From: Microbacterium hydrocarbonoxydans
GTDB lineage: Bacteria > Actinomycetota > Actinomycetes > Actinomycetales > Microbacteriaceae
Direction of reading: 5' to 3'
Assembly (NCBI RefSeq): GCF_011752045.1
Contig: NZ_JAAKXW010000001.1
Span: 1,550,001-1,614,000, forward strand
DNA: 64,000 nucleotides
In this document: positions 8,425 through 24,036 of the stretch, one piece after another
How the letters are laid out: each line of letters opens with the position of its first letter
How positions within the stretch are numbered: the stretch's first letter is position 1
Notes under the pieces: generated by a model
Databases searched by the model: none
Seen by the model: the letters and a program-made list of their open reading frames with translations, nothing else
What the model was told of the DNA's origin: nothing
Translations under genes and position numbers: made by a program

Positions 8425-10089
8425 TCAGTTCTCGACGGGCTCGAGCGTGGTGAGCACGAGGACGGTCGTCGGCGAGCGCGTCGCCAGCGTCGCGTACGGG
8501 TTCTCCTCGGTGGGCCAGCCCGTGAACCGGACGTCGGTGTAGGCGCCCCACTCCGGGCCGGGGAACAGCGGGATGACCGGGGCGGTCTCGTCGTAGATCG
8601 ACTGGAGCTGGTTCACGATGTCGTGCTGCTCGGCCTCGTCGGCCGTCGCGGCGAAGCGGGCCAGCAGCTCGTCGGCGCGCGGGTCGCTGAAGCGGTGGTA
8701 GTTCGAGAAGGTCTGCTCGCCGACCGGCTTGACGGTCGACGATCCCATCACGGCGCGGTAGTACTGGAACGGGGTCGGGGCGTTGTCGCTCCAGACGATG
8801 CCGCTCTCGAACTCGCCGGTCTCGTAGCCGGCCACGACGGCGGCCCAGTCCGGAGCATCCACCGTCGCCGTCACGCCGATGTCCTCGAGGTTCTGCGAGA
8901 TCACGTTGGCGACCGAGAGCCAGTCGGTCGAGGTCGACCCGACGGAGATGTCGAAGGCGAAGGGCTCGCCCTCGGGAGTGACGCGGAGGCCGTCGGCCCC
9001 TTCGACGTAGCCGGCGGCGTCGAGCAGCGCGGCCGCGCCCTCGAGGTCCCGCTCGGTCCAGGTGCACGCGTCGGCGACCGCGGGGTCGCGCCACTCGTCG
9101 TAGTTCCCGGAGAGGCCGGTGCAGTCGGCCGGCTCGGTGTAGCCGGACATGCCGACCTCGACGACCTGCTCGCGGTCGATCGCCATGCTGAGCGCCTTGC
9201 GCACGTCGGGGTCGCTGAACTCAGGCAGGGTCGTGTTGAGCTGGAGGTGGATCTCCGAGCCGGTGGGCGGGAACCAGTAGGTGCGGTGCTCCGGGTCCTT
9301 GTCGACGTAGGTCTTCTGGATGTCCGGCATGTACTGCGGCGCCCAGTCCACGTCGCCGTTGATCGCGGCGAGGTTCGCGCCGTCGTTGCCCGCGAACGCG
9401 AGCATCCGGATGCCGGGGATCTTCGCCTCGCCCCAGTACTCGGGGTTCGGCAGCAGGTCGAACGACTGCGCCTGGAAGTTGGAGACCTCGGTGAAGGGGC
9501 CGGTTCCGACGGGCTCCTCGTTCTCGAACTTCGCCGGGTCCTTCTGGTCCGCCCAGATGTGATCGGGGACGATGATCTGCTGGCCGATCTCGTAGAGCGC
9601 GGGCGAGAAGGCCTCGGCGAAGGTGAACACGACGGTCCTCGCATCCGCCGCCTCCACGCCGGCGAGGTAGGCGAAGCTCCCCTCGAAGAGCTCGCGCTGC
9701 AGGTCGAAGGTCGTCACCACGTCGTCCGCGGTGAGCGGCTCGCCGTCGGACCACTTCACGCCGTCGCGCAGCGTGAACGTCAGGCTCAGCCCGTCGTCAG
9801 AGGCGGTCCACTCCTCCGCGAGCCACGGCACCGTGGAGCCGTCGGCCGGGTTGTAGACGAGCATCGACTCGTAGACGGCCTGCTGTGTCATCGGCGCCGC
9901 GTTCGGGGAGAACGGATTGAAGTTCTGCGTGAACGTGCCCATGTCCTCACGCGGGATGGTGAGCAGCGCAGCAGCGTCGCCGCCGGCGGTGTCGCCGGCC
10001 GTGCAGCCGCTCAGCAGGAGCGCCGCGGAGACGGCGGCGGCCCCGAGCGCGAAGGTCGCCCGACGGCGAGGGAATCGTACGGATAGCAT
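8425..10089 (-). CDS. Family-5 extracellular solute-binding lipoprotein
   Basis: A 554-aa SBP_bac_5 (dipeptide-type) binding protein. It has a lipoprotein signal with lipobox LLLSGC near residue 30 and family landmarks such as DGVKWSDGEPLTADDVVTTF, VGTGPF and RKALSMAIDREQVV. ATG 10089 has AAGGAAGGA 7 nt upstream; in-frame codons further upstream overlap the regulator gene. It lies 46 bp downstream of the LacI-type regulator and upstream of the two permeases. Family-5 proteins also carry oligosaccharides in several bacteria, and the GH32/PfkB neighbours favour fructo-oligosaccharides here. Confidence 0.92.
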   Translation of the reverse strand: MLSVRFPRRRATFALGAAAVSAALLLSGCTAGDTAGGDAAALLTIPREDMGTFTQNFNPFSPNAAPMTQQAVYESMLVYNPADGSTVPWLAEEWTASDDGLSLTFTLRDGVKWSDGEPLTADDVVTTFDLQRELFEGSFAYLAGVEAADARTVVFTFAEAFSPALYEIGQQIIVPDHIWADQKDPAKFENEEPVGTGPFTEVSNFQAQSFDLLPNPEYWGEAKIPGIRMLAFAGNDGANLAAINGDVDWAPQYMPDIQKTYVDKDPEHRTYWFPPTGSEIHLQLNTTLPEFSDPDVRKALSMAIDREQVVEVGMSGYTEPADCTGLSGNYDEWRDPAVADACTWTERDLEGAAALLDAAGYVEGADGLRVTPEGEPFAFDISVGSTSTDWLSVANVISQNLEDIGVTATVDAPDWAAVVAGYETGEFESGIVWSDNAPTPFQYYRAVMGSSTVKPVGEQTFSNYHRFSDPRADELLARFAATADEAEQHDIVNQLQSIYDETAPVIPLFPGPEWGAYTDVRFTGWPTEENPYATLATRSPTTVLVLTTLEPVEN

Positions 10090-10135
10090 GGATGAGTCCT
10101 TCCTTGGACTTGTCGGTGCAGGGTGGGGAAGCTCA

Positions 10136-11167
10136 TCAGCGGAGTACCAGTCCAACTGATGAACGCAAACGCAGCGGGCAGTCGATCACGACCTTCGGGT
10201 TCTCGATCGTGCTGCCCGCTGTCAATGAGGTGAGCATGCTCACCCCACGGGCGCCCATCTCCTCGAAGGGAAGGGCGACAGTCGTGAGGCCGGGGCGCAG
10301 GGCCTCCGCCAGGAACCTCTGGTCGTCGAAACCGACGATCGAGAGGTCCTCGGGGATGCGGATGCCGCGCTCCTTCGCGGCGTCGTAGACGCCCATGGCC
10401 ATGCGGTCGTTGCCGCAGAAGATCGCCGTCGGCCGGTCGTCGAGCTCGAGGAGCTCGACCGCTCCCCGGTAGCCGCTCTCGGTCGATCCGTCGCCGGCGA
10501 TGACGAGGGCGTCCTCGAGGACGATCCCCTCCTCCGCGAGCGCGGCGCGGAAGCCCTCGAGGCGGCCGACCTGGGCGGGGATGCCGGGCTCCAGGGTGAC
10601 ATGCCCGATGCGACGGTGACCGGCCTCGATGAGCACCCGGGCTGCCGTGCGCCCGCCGCCGACCTCGTCGGGGACGATGCTCGGCAGGATGCCGTTGGCG
10701 TCGAAGCAGTTCACCAGCACGCACGGCACGTCGTACGCGTTCGGCGGGACGACGACGGCTCGGTGCCAGGTCGCTGCGATGATGAGGCCTTCGATGCGCT
10801 GTTCGAGCAGCTTCTCGATCGCTGCGGGCTCCATCTGCCATTCGTCGTCGCTCGGCGCGATGAGGAGGAACCGCTCCTCCGCCCACGCCTGCTCCTGCGC
10901 CCCGAGGATGACCTGCACCGCGAGAGGGGAGGTGACGATCTCGGTCACGAGCCCGTAGGAGCCGCTGCGCTGCAGAGCGAGGCCGCGGGCCGCGAGGTTG
11001 GGGCGGTACCCGAGCCCGGCGGCGATGCCGCGGATGCGCTCGCGGGTGCGCTCCGGGATCGCGACGTCCTCGCGCTCGTTCAGCACGAAGGACACCGTCG
11101 CGCGGCTGACGCCCGCCTCCTTGGCGATGTCGGCCATCGTGACGGCCCTCGCGCGCGCGGTGGACAT
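10136..11167 (-). CDS. LacI-family regulator of the GH32/ABC operon
   Basis: A 343-aa repressor with HTH MADIAKEAGVSRATVSFVLN near residue 11 and the usual sensor core (AIFCGNDRMAMGVYDAAKER, LSIVGFDDQRFLAEAL). The start ATG 11167 follows AAGGAG at 5 nt. It is unusual in being the first gene of the operon it presumably controls: the binding protein starts 46 bp downstream on the same strand, with transporter, GH32 and kinase after it. The sensor is more likely to bind an oligosaccharide or fructose derivative than a peptide. Expression probably comes from the promoter at 11211-11239. Confidence 0.92.
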   Translation of the reverse strand: MSTARARAVTMADIAKEAGVSRATVSFVLNEREDVAIPERTRERIRGIAAGLGYRPNLAARGLALQRSGSYGLVTEIVTSPLAVQVILGAQEQAWAEERFLLIAPSDDEWQMEPAAIEKLLEQRIEGLIIAATWHRAVVVPPNAYDVPCVLVNCFDANGILPSIVPDEVGGGRTAARVLIEAGHRRIGHVTLEPGIPAQVGRLEGFRAALAEEGIVLEDALVIAGDGSTESGYRGAVELLELDDRPTAIFCGNDRMAMGVYDAAKERGIRIPEDLSIVGFDDQRFLAEALRPGLTTVALPFEEMGARGVSMLTSLTAGSTIENPKVVIDCPLRLRSSVGLVLR

Positions 11168-11210
11168 GGGGACTCCTTCGTCTGGCATCCGGATCGGGGA
11201 TGCTCCGATC

Positions 11211-11239
11211 AACTTACCCGAGTTACTTACGCGCGTCAA
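11211..11239 (-). promoter_or_regulatory. Putative promoter of the LacI-ABC-GH32 operon
   Basis: On the minus strand TTGACG (complement of 11234-11239) and TAAGTT (11211-11216) are separated by 17 bp, 44 bp upstream of the regulator start. A perfect 8-bp palindrome ACGCGCGT (11229-11236) overlaps the -35 box and might be the core of the operator. The -10 match is weak. Confidence 0.45.
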
Positions 11240-11321
11240 CCGCGATTTCGACACCGCTGTGCTGCCAGCCGTCGAAACCCGGAGGCGGGATCCCTGATCC
11301 GGCCGAGGAGAGGAGTACGGT

Positions 11322-11933
11322 GTGGCCATGAACGCACGACTCGCGGCGGCGGCATCCGCTCTCCTGCTCATCGCGGTGCTGGCAGGGTGCGGTCCTGCGT
11401 CATCCGGCGGCGGGCAGGGCGCGGGCGGCACCGAGAAGCCCTCGACCGGCTCCACGCCGGAGCCGGAAGACACGTCGGATCCCTCCCCTTCGCCGTCGCC
11501 GACCCCGACGACGAAGGGCGTGGTGCTGCCCACCGACTGCCGCGCGATCCTCTCCGAGGACGTGCTCTCGCAGCTCGACGATATCCCGCTGAACGACAAG
11601 GCCTTCGGCCCCTCGGGAGTCGGCGACGACGGGACGCTCACCTGCATCTGGGGCGACCCGCAGGCCGACACGACCAATCTCGTCACGAAGATCTCCGCGA
11701 TGAACCGCGGTCCGGCGCTCGACATGCTCAACGCACTGGTCGCGAACGAGGGGTTCACCTGCTTCACCCCCGACGGCGGCACCCGATGCGAGAAGACCTG
11801 GCAGAACGAGCAGTATCCGGTCACCGACGGGCGCACGCTGTTCTGGCGCGACGACATCCTCATCGACACCCGCTACTCGAACCTCGCCCCGAACGGCTAC
11901 ACCTCGAGCATCGTGAAGAGCCTCTTCGACTGA
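11322..11933 (+). CDS. Lipoprotein of unknown function
   Basis: A 203-aa predicted lipoprotein. The GTG start (11322) follows AGGAG by 6 nt; ATG 11328 is an alternative. The signal ends in a VLAGC lipobox (Cys23), then a Gly/Ser/Pro/Thr-rich linker (residues 25-65) and a globular domain with four Cys (CRAI, CIWG, CFTP, CEKTW) that may form disulfides. The general layout resembles actinobacterial DUF3558-type lipoproteins, but I cannot assign it firmly. It stands alone between two oppositely oriented units and is followed by a palindromic repeat. Confidence 0.75.
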   Translation: MAMNARLAAAASALLLIAVLAGCGPASSGGGQGAGGTEKPSTGSTPEPEDTSDPSPSPSPTPTTKGVVLPTDCRAILSEDVLSQLDDIPLNDKAFGPSGVGDDGTLTCIWGDPQADTTNLVTKISAMNRGPALDMLNALVANEGFTCFTPDGGTRCEKTWQNEQYPVTDGRTLFWRDDILIDTRYSNLAPNGYTSSIVKSLFD

Positions 11934-11938
11934 CCTCA

Positions 11939-11999
11939 GTTCCCGTATGAGTTGTCGTGGTCGAAACGGCGTTTCCACGACAACAACTCATACGGGAAC
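11939..11999. repeat. Palindromic repeat (family D) after the lipoprotein gene
   Basis: Arms GTTCCCGTATGAGTTG + TCGTGG (left) and the complementary right arm, which carries a 3-nt TTG bulge, enclose a loop of about 15 nt. It lies 6 bp after a stop codon and is longer and more perfect than a usual terminator, with no T-tract. It resembles dispersed REP-like palindromes. Confidence 0.6.
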
Positions 12000-12035
12000 G
12001 GGAGCGGATGCCGCCTCGCCGGCATCCGGACACGA

Positions 12036-12068
12036 AGAAGGCCCCGGGCTGATTGCCCGGGGCCTTCT
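12036..12068 (-). terminator. rpoBC operon terminator
   Basis: A 14-bp perfect stem (arm AGAAGGCCCCGGGC) with a 5-nt loop lies 37 bp beyond the rpoC stop. On the minus strand it is followed by TCGTGTCC, so it is GC-rich with only a weak T-tract. It also faces the converging lipoprotein gene. Confidence 0.75.
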
Positions 12069-12104
12069 CACTCACTCAGCACGTGAGCGCGGCTGTCGCC
12101 TCAC

Positions 12105-15980
<3,876 letters not shown>

Positions 15981-16020
15981 TAGTTCTCCTGTGTCGGAAT
16001 TCTTTTGTGAGAAATCAGGG

Positions 16021-16055
16021 CTTCGACGGGCTCAGGCGTGCTGAGCCCGTCGAAG
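16021..16055. repeat. Perfect palindrome (family C) between rpoB and rpoC
   Basis: Arm CTTCGACGGGCTCAG (16021-16035), 5-nt loop GCGTG, and its exact complement (16041-16055). It lies 3 bp past the rpoB stop and 40 bp before rpoC. A 15-bp perfect stem inside an essential operon must allow read-through. It looks like a REP-type element. Confidence 0.75.
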
Positions 16056-16058
16056 GGA

Positions 16059-19559
<3,501 letters not shown>

Positions 19560-19685
19560 GGGAATAACCTCCGTGAGCCCCGCAGGGCTTCTCGATTCCT
19601 TTGTCGTCAGGTGGAGTGCGCGCTCAGAAGCTCAAACGAATGCCGACCACCATATGAGGGCACGGAGAAGCGAGCGCAACTACCA

Positions 19686-19714
19686 ACTATAGACGCGATT
19701 CTGCGACATGGCAA
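19686..19714 (-). promoter_or_regulatory. rpoB promoter
   Basis: On the minus strand TTGCCA (complement of 19709-19714), a 17-bp spacer and TATAGT (19686-19691) form a good sigma-A-type promoter. It lies about 127 bp upstream of the rpoB TTG start, implying an untranslated leader of about 120 nt. Confidence 0.7.
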
Positions 19715-19777
19715 GTCAAATCCTTGACCAATTCCGGATGCTGCGGTAAAAGCATCCGCATCCACCACTTCGGCGGG

Positions 19778-20089
19778 CTACTCCTCGTGCGCGACGTTGC
19801 CGCGGCATTCGTCTCCAGGACTCGGCACCATCCCCTTCATGTCCGCCTTCACATACATCCCGTAAGACTGCACGTGCCCGCCGGTCACGGCGTCGTCGTC
19901 CATCCACGGGAACGGGTTCATCTCCACGTCGTCCGGCAGATCGCGTCCGGAGAAGTGGCACGCGGAGTGCGCTTTGTCCCCGCCGCGCACGTCGCCGCCC
20001 TGGCCGTTGTACTCCCCCGCCATCGCGGCACCGCCGCTGCCGAGCACCAGGCCCAGTGCGAGCGCACACGTCAGCATCGTCTTCTTCAT
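19778..20089 (-). CDS. Small secreted protein of unknown function
   Basis: A 103-aa protein with a clear Sec signal (MKKTMLTCALALGLVLGSGG, cleavage after AMA near residue 24). The mature part contains SACHFSGRDLPDD, GGHVQSYGMYVKADMKG and SPGDECRGN: a short Cys-containing actinobacterial protein that I recognise as recurrent but unnamed. AGGAAG precedes the ATG by 3 nt, so the start is well supported. Two Cys remain in the mature chain and could form one disulfide. It stands alone between rpoB and the peptide ABC operon. Confidence 0.8.
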   Translation of the reverse strand: MKKTMLTCALALGLVLGSGGAAMAGEYNGQGGDVRGGDKAHSACHFSGRDLPDDVEMNPFPWMDDDAVTGGHVQSYGMYVKADMKGMVPSPGDECRGNVAHEE

Positions 20090-20178
20090 GGTCTTCCTAA
20101 CCCCAGAGGAACACCGGGTCGTCGCCCACGGCGACTCGGGTGCGGCGACGTCGCCGCACGACTAGGAAGCTAGTCCTC

Positions 20179-20216
20179 CGTCCCGCCCCGCACAAGAGGC
20201 TGTGCGGGGCGGGACG
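20179..20216 (-). terminator. Strong hairpin ending the peptide-type ABC operon
   Basis: A 16-bp perfect stem (arm CGTCCCGCCCCGCACA) with 6-nt loop AGAGGC begins 1 bp after the ATPase stop codon. No T-tract follows. Position and strength suggest termination or 3'-end protection. Confidence 0.7.
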
Positions 20217-20217
20217 C

Positions 20218-21921
20218 TCAGGAGGCGATGTCGAGCTCGTTGCCGGGGATGGAGGCGAGGAGCCGGCGCGTGTACGGATCGCGCGGGTTGGTGAAGATCT
20301 CCTCCGAGGAGGCCGCTTCGACCAGCTTCCCGTCCTTCATCACGCACACGTAGTCGCTGATCAGGCGGACCACGGCGAGGTCGTGCGAGATGAACAGATA
20401 GCTCAGCCCGTACTCGCTCTGCAGGTCGCGCAGCAGCGTGAGCACCTGGTCCTGCACGAGCACGTCGAGCGCGGAGACCGGCTCGTCGCACACGATGAGG
20501 TCCGGCGAGAGCGCGAGCGCCCTCGCGATCGCCACACGCTGGCGCTGCCCTCCGGACAGCTCCGACGGGTACCGGGTGAGCATCGACTGCGGCAGCGCCA
20601 CGTCGTCGAGGAGCTGGCTGACCCGCTTTCGCCGGTCGGCGCCGCTCCCGCGCCGGTAGAAGTCCAGAGGCTCGGAGATGAGGCGCTCGATCGTGAACAT
20701 CGGGTTGAGGCTCGAGTACGGATCCTGGAAGATCGGCTGCACCCGCTGACGGAAGTCGCGGGTCTCCGCCTTCGTGAGCGAGGAGATGTCCTTGCCCTCG
20801 AAGCGGATCAGCCCGCTCGTCGGCTCGATCACCTTCAGCAGCATCCGGGCCGTCGTCGTCTTGCCCGAACCGGACTCTCCGACGATCGCGACCGTCTCCC
20901 CGCGCGGGATCGCCAGCGACACGTCGTCCACGGCGACGAAGTCCTCGCCGCGCCCGCGGACCGGGTACACCTTCGTCAGGTGCTCGATCTCGACGATGTT
21001 GTCGGCGCTGGCGGGTTCGGTGCGTTTCGTCTCGCTTCGCTCGCTCAACGACCGGGGGTCTTCGGAGCGGGGAGCGGTGAACGCCTCCGGCCGCAGGCGC
21101 GCGGCCGCCACGGAGGGCGCCGCCTTCACCAGGGACTGGGTGTAGGGGTGCTGCGGGTTCTCCAGGATCTGGCGCGCCGGCCCCTGCTCGACGACCTTGC
21201 CGCGGTGCATGACCACGACCCGCTCGGCGCGCTCTGCGGCGAGTCCGAGGTCGTGCGTGATCAGCAGCACGGCGGTGCCGAGCTCCCTGGTCATCGCACC
21301 GATCTGATCGAGGATCGTCTGCTGCACGGTGACGTCGAGCGCGCTGGTCGGCTCATCGGCGATGAGCAGGCGCGGCTTGCAGGCGAGGCCGATCGCGATC
21401 AGGGCGCGCTGGCGCATGCCGCCGGAGAACTCGTGCGGGTACTGCTTCGCCCGTCGCTCCGGGTCGGGAAGGCCCGCCGCGCTCAGCGCCTCGACGACCC
21501 TCTCCTGCACGTTCTGCCGGTTCGCGAGCCCGTGCGCGAGCAGCGTCTCGGCGACCTGCGTGCCGATCTTGGCGACCGGGTTGAGGTTCGACATCGGGTC
21601 CTGCGGGACGAGGCCGATGTCGCGTCCGCGGATGGTCCGCAGCTCCTGCTCCGGCGCGTGGGCGATCTCCCGGCCGTCCAGGCGGATGCTGCCGGCCGCG
21701 ACCCTGCCGCCGCCGGCGAGCAGGCCGATGATGGCCATCGCGGTGGTCGACTTGCCCGAGCCGGACTCGCCGACGATCGCGACGGTCTCGCCCTCGGCGA
21801 TCTCCAGGTCGACGCCCTCGACGGCGTGCACGACTCCGTCCATGGTCGCGAAGTCGACGGCCAGTCCCTCGACGGACAGCAGGGGTGCGCCCGGCATCCG
21901 GTTCTCCTTCTCCACGTTCAT
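20218..21921 (-). CDS. ABC transporter with two fused ATP-binding domains (DppD-DppF type)
   Basis: A 567-aa double ATPase. Domain 1 has GESGSGKST (near residue 51), FSGGMRQRALIA and LLIADEPTSALDV. Domain 2 begins near residue 312 (VEIEHLTKVYP) with GESGSGKTT, LSGGQRQRVAIA and LIVCDEPVSALDV. Both catalytic sets are intact, so one chain supplies the NBD dimer. The inter-domain linker includes SLSERSETKR (residues about 289-300), which is the translation of a dispersed palindrome (21022-21057) inserted in frame. The start overlaps the permease stop as ATGA. Confidence 0.93.
   Translation of the reverse strand: MNVEKENRMPGAPLLSVEGLAVDFATMDGVVHAVEGVDLEIAEGETVAIVGESGSGKSTTAMAIIGLLAGGGRVAAGSIRLDGREIAHAPEQELRTIRGRDIGLVPQDPMSNLNPVAKIGTQVAETLLAHGLANRQNVQERVVEALSAAGLPDPERRAKQYPHEFSGGMRQRALIAIGLACKPRLLIADEPTSALDVTVQQTILDQIGAMTRELGTAVLLITHDLGLAAERAERVVVMHRGKVVEQGPARQILENPQHPYTQSLVKAAPSVAAARLRPEAFTAPRSEDPRSLSERSETKRTEPASADNIVEIEHLTKVYPVRGRGEDFVAVDDVSLAIPRGETVAIVGESGSGKTTTARMLLKVIEPTSGLIRFEGKDISSLTKAETRDFRQRVQPIFQDPYSSLNPMFTIERLISEPLDFYRRGSGADRRKRVSQLLDDVALPQSMLTRYPSELSGGQRQRVAIARALALSPDLIVCDEPVSALDVLVQDQVLTLLRDLQSEYGLSYLFISHDLAVVRLISDYVCVMKDGKLVEAASSEEIFTNPRDPYTRRLLASIPGNELDIAS
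21022..21057. repeat. Family A palindrome half-unit inside the double-ATPase gene
   Basis: GCGTTTCGTCTCGCTTC...CGCTCAACGACCGG: a single 36-bp copy of the repeat also seen at 23939, 26805, 51766, 57823 and 59594. It is exactly 12 codons long and sits in the linker between the two ATPase domains without breaking the frame. Confidence 0.85.
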
Positions 21922-22868
21922 CGCGCTCTCGTCCTCGGGTCCATGGCCTCACGCAGCGCCTCGCCGAACAGCGTGAAGCCGAGGGCGGTGACGGCGATGC
22001 AGATACCGGGGAGGAAGGCCAGCTGCGGCGCGATGGCCAGTTCGTTCTGCGCGTAGGTCAGCATGCGGCCCCACTCCGCCGTCTCGGGGCGCCCGCCGCC
22101 GAGGCCGAGGAAGGAGAGGGCCGCGGCGTCGATGACGGCGGTGGCGAGCGTCAGAGTGCCCTGCACGATGACCGGGCCGATCGCGTTCGGCAGCACGTGC
22201 GACATCGTGATCCGGCCGCGGCCGAGGCCGAGGGTCTGCGCGGAGAGCACGTAGTCGCTGGAGCGCTGCTGCAGCATGGAGGCGCGCAGCAGGCGGGCGA
22301 AGATCGGCACGCTCGAGGCGCCGATCGCGATCATCACCGCGAACGGCGTCTGCCCGAGGATCGCCGCGATGGACACGGCGAGCAGCAGGTTCGGCACCGA
22401 CAGGATGATGTCGACGAAGCGCATGATGATCGTGTCGACCCAGCCGCCGAACGTGCCGGCCAGCAGGCCGAGGAGCATGCCGCCGATGAGGCCGAGCGTC
22501 GTGGACACGACGCCGACGAGCAGCGAGGCCTGCGCACCCCAGATCAGCTTGGACAGCACGTCGCCGCCGAACCGGTCGAGCCCCAGCGGGAACTCCGGCA
22601 GCTCGCCCGGACCGGGGATGTGCGTGGGCGTGATGTTCTTCGCCCCGGGCAGCGCCGTCTCCGGATACGGGGCGAGCAGCGGCGCGAGGATGGCGACGAG
22701 GATGAACACCAGCACGATGGCCGCGCCGATCCAGGCGGTGGGGTTGCGGCGCAGACGGCGGAACACGTCGCGCCAGAAGCCGCCGGGACCCTCCTTGAGG
22801 CCGGCCTGGGCGATGGCGACGGTGTCGATCGTCTCCGGGCCCTGAGCGGGTGGGAGTGCGACGCTCAT
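21918..22868 (-). CDS. ABC transporter permease (DppC-like)
   Basis: A 316-aa permease. A cytoplasmic N-terminus precedes helix 1 (WIGAAIVLVFILVAILAPLL), followed by the HIPGPGELPEFPLGLDRFGGDVL loop typical of DppC, then about five helices with the EAA loop near AQTLGLGRGRITMSHVLPNA. It starts 46 bp after the partner permease and overlaps the double ATPase by 4 bp. Part of a complete family-5 importer (20218-25713). Confidence 0.93.
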   Translation of the reverse strand: MSVALPPAQGPETIDTVAIAQAGLKEGPGGFWRDVFRRLRRNPTAWIGAAIVLVFILVAILAPLLAPYPETALPGAKNITPTHIPGPGELPEFPLGLDRFGGDVLSKLIWGAQASLLVGVVSTTLGLIGGMLLGLLAGTFGGWVDTIIMRFVDIILSVPNLLLAVSIAAILGQTPFAVMIAIGASSVPIFARLLRASMLQQRSSDYVLSAQTLGLGRGRITMSHVLPNAIGPVIVQGTLTLATAVIDAAALSFLGLGGGRPETAEWGRMLTYAQNELAIAPQLAFLPGICIAVTALGFTLFGEALREAMDPRTRAR

Positions 22869-22914
22869 GGCGCCACCTCCTTTCGGGCAGTGCGTGCGGT
22901 CGGAGTGAGTTCCA

Positions 22915-23919
22915 TCACTGCACCCGCACTCTCGGGTCGATGAAGCTGTACGACACGTCCACCGCGAGGTTGATCAGGGCGTAGGCGATCGCGATGAAGA
23001 TGATGAAGCCCTGCAGCACCGGGAAGTCGCGGGCGAAGATGGCGCGCGCGAGGAAGGATCCGATCCCGGGGAAGGCGAACACCGTCTCGGTGAGCACCGC
23101 GCCGGAGATCAGGAGTCCCGTCTGCAGTCCGATCGTGGTGATCACGGGCAGCATGGCGTTGCGCAGGATGAACCGGTTGCGCAGCGTCGACGCGCCGACG
23201 CCCTTCGCGCGGCCGGTGCGGACGTAGTCCGCGTTCTGCACCTCGAGCACGCTGGCCCGCGTGATGCGCACGATGATCGCGAGCGGGATCGTGCCCAGCG
23301 CGAGCGCCGGCAGGATGAGATGCACGATCGCATCCCAGGCCGCGTCGAACTCGCCGGTGATGATGCCGTCCCACACGTAGAAGCCGGTGGGATGCGTGGC
23401 GTCGATCCGCGGGTTCTGCCGGCCGTCCGACGGCAGCCAGCCCAGCTGCACGGCGAAGACGTACTTCAGGATGAACGCGAGGAAGAACACCGGGATGGTG
23501 ATGCCGATGAGGCTCAGCACGACCGAGGCGTGATCGGTGAGCCTGCCATGGCGGCGGGCCGCCCAGTAGCCGAGCGGGATGCCGACGCCGATCGCGAAGA
23601 TCAGCGCCATCACGCTGAGCTCGATGGTCGCCGGGAACCTCCGGAAGAACTCCTCGACGACCGGACGGGACGTCACGATGGACGAGCCGAAATCGCCCTG
23701 GAGCAGCCGGCCGATCCAGGTGAAGTACTGCTCGATGAGGGGCCGGTTGAAGCCGAACAGCTCGTTGATCCTGGCGACGGACTCGGGGGTCGCCCTGTCG
23801 CCGAGGAGCGCGACGGCCGGGCCGCCGGGGAGGGCCCTGACCCAGGCGAAGAGAAGGATGCTCAGGCCGATGAGAGTGGGGATGAGGAACAGCAGTCGCC
23901 TGCCGATGGTGCGCAGCAC
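22915..23919 (-). CDS. ABC transporter permease (DppB-like)
   Basis: A 334-aa permease starting MLRTIGRRLLFLIPTLIGLS. DppB landmarks are the ALPGGPAVALLG stretch after helix 1, LNE-type region INELFGFNRPLIEQYFTW, GDFGSSI, and the loop RAKGVGASTLRNRFILRNA, ending FIDPRVRVQ. A 117-bp gap separates it from the upstream binding-protein gene and is almost filled by a paired family A palindrome. Confidence 0.93.
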   Translation of the reverse strand: MLRTIGRRLLFLIPTLIGLSILLFAWVRALPGGPAVALLGDRATPESVARINELFGFNRPLIEQYFTWIGRLLQGDFGSSIVTSRPVVEEFFRRFPATIELSVMALIFAIGVGIPLGYWAARRHGRLTDHASVVLSLIGITIPVFFLAFILKYVFAVQLGWLPSDGRQNPRIDATHPTGFYVWDGIITGEFDAAWDAIVHLILPALALGTIPLAIIVRITRASVLEVQNADYVRTGRAKGVGASTLRNRFILRNAMLPVITTIGLQTGLLISGAVLTETVFAFPGIGSFLARAIFARDFPVLQGFIIFIAIAYALINLAVDVSYSFIDPRVRVQ

Positions 23920-23938
23920 GAAGATCTCCGTATGTCAC

Positions 23939-24030
23939 CCGGTCGTCGAGCGAGCGAAGCGAGACGAAACGCAGCCTCTCAGCGGAAACCGCGTTTCGTC
24001 TCGTCGCTTCGCTCTTCGCTCAACGACCGG
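23939..24030. repeat. Paired family A REP-like palindrome in the peptide-type ABC operon
   Basis: Two inverted units, CCGGTCGTCGAGCGAGCG...GACGAAACGC and its near-complement ending CTCAACGACCGG, are separated by about 20 nt. The element fills the space between the binding-protein stop (24037) and the first permease, the usual place for an intercistronic processing hairpin. The family recurs elsewhere in the window. Confidence 0.85.
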
Positions 24031-24036
24031 TGGCCG

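Noticed and set aside
10136..11869. Much longer LacI-type protein with an extended N-terminus
   Set aside because: The extension overlaps the oppositely oriented lipoprotein gene and lacks domains; ATG 11167 has a good AAGGAG and begins directly before the HTH.
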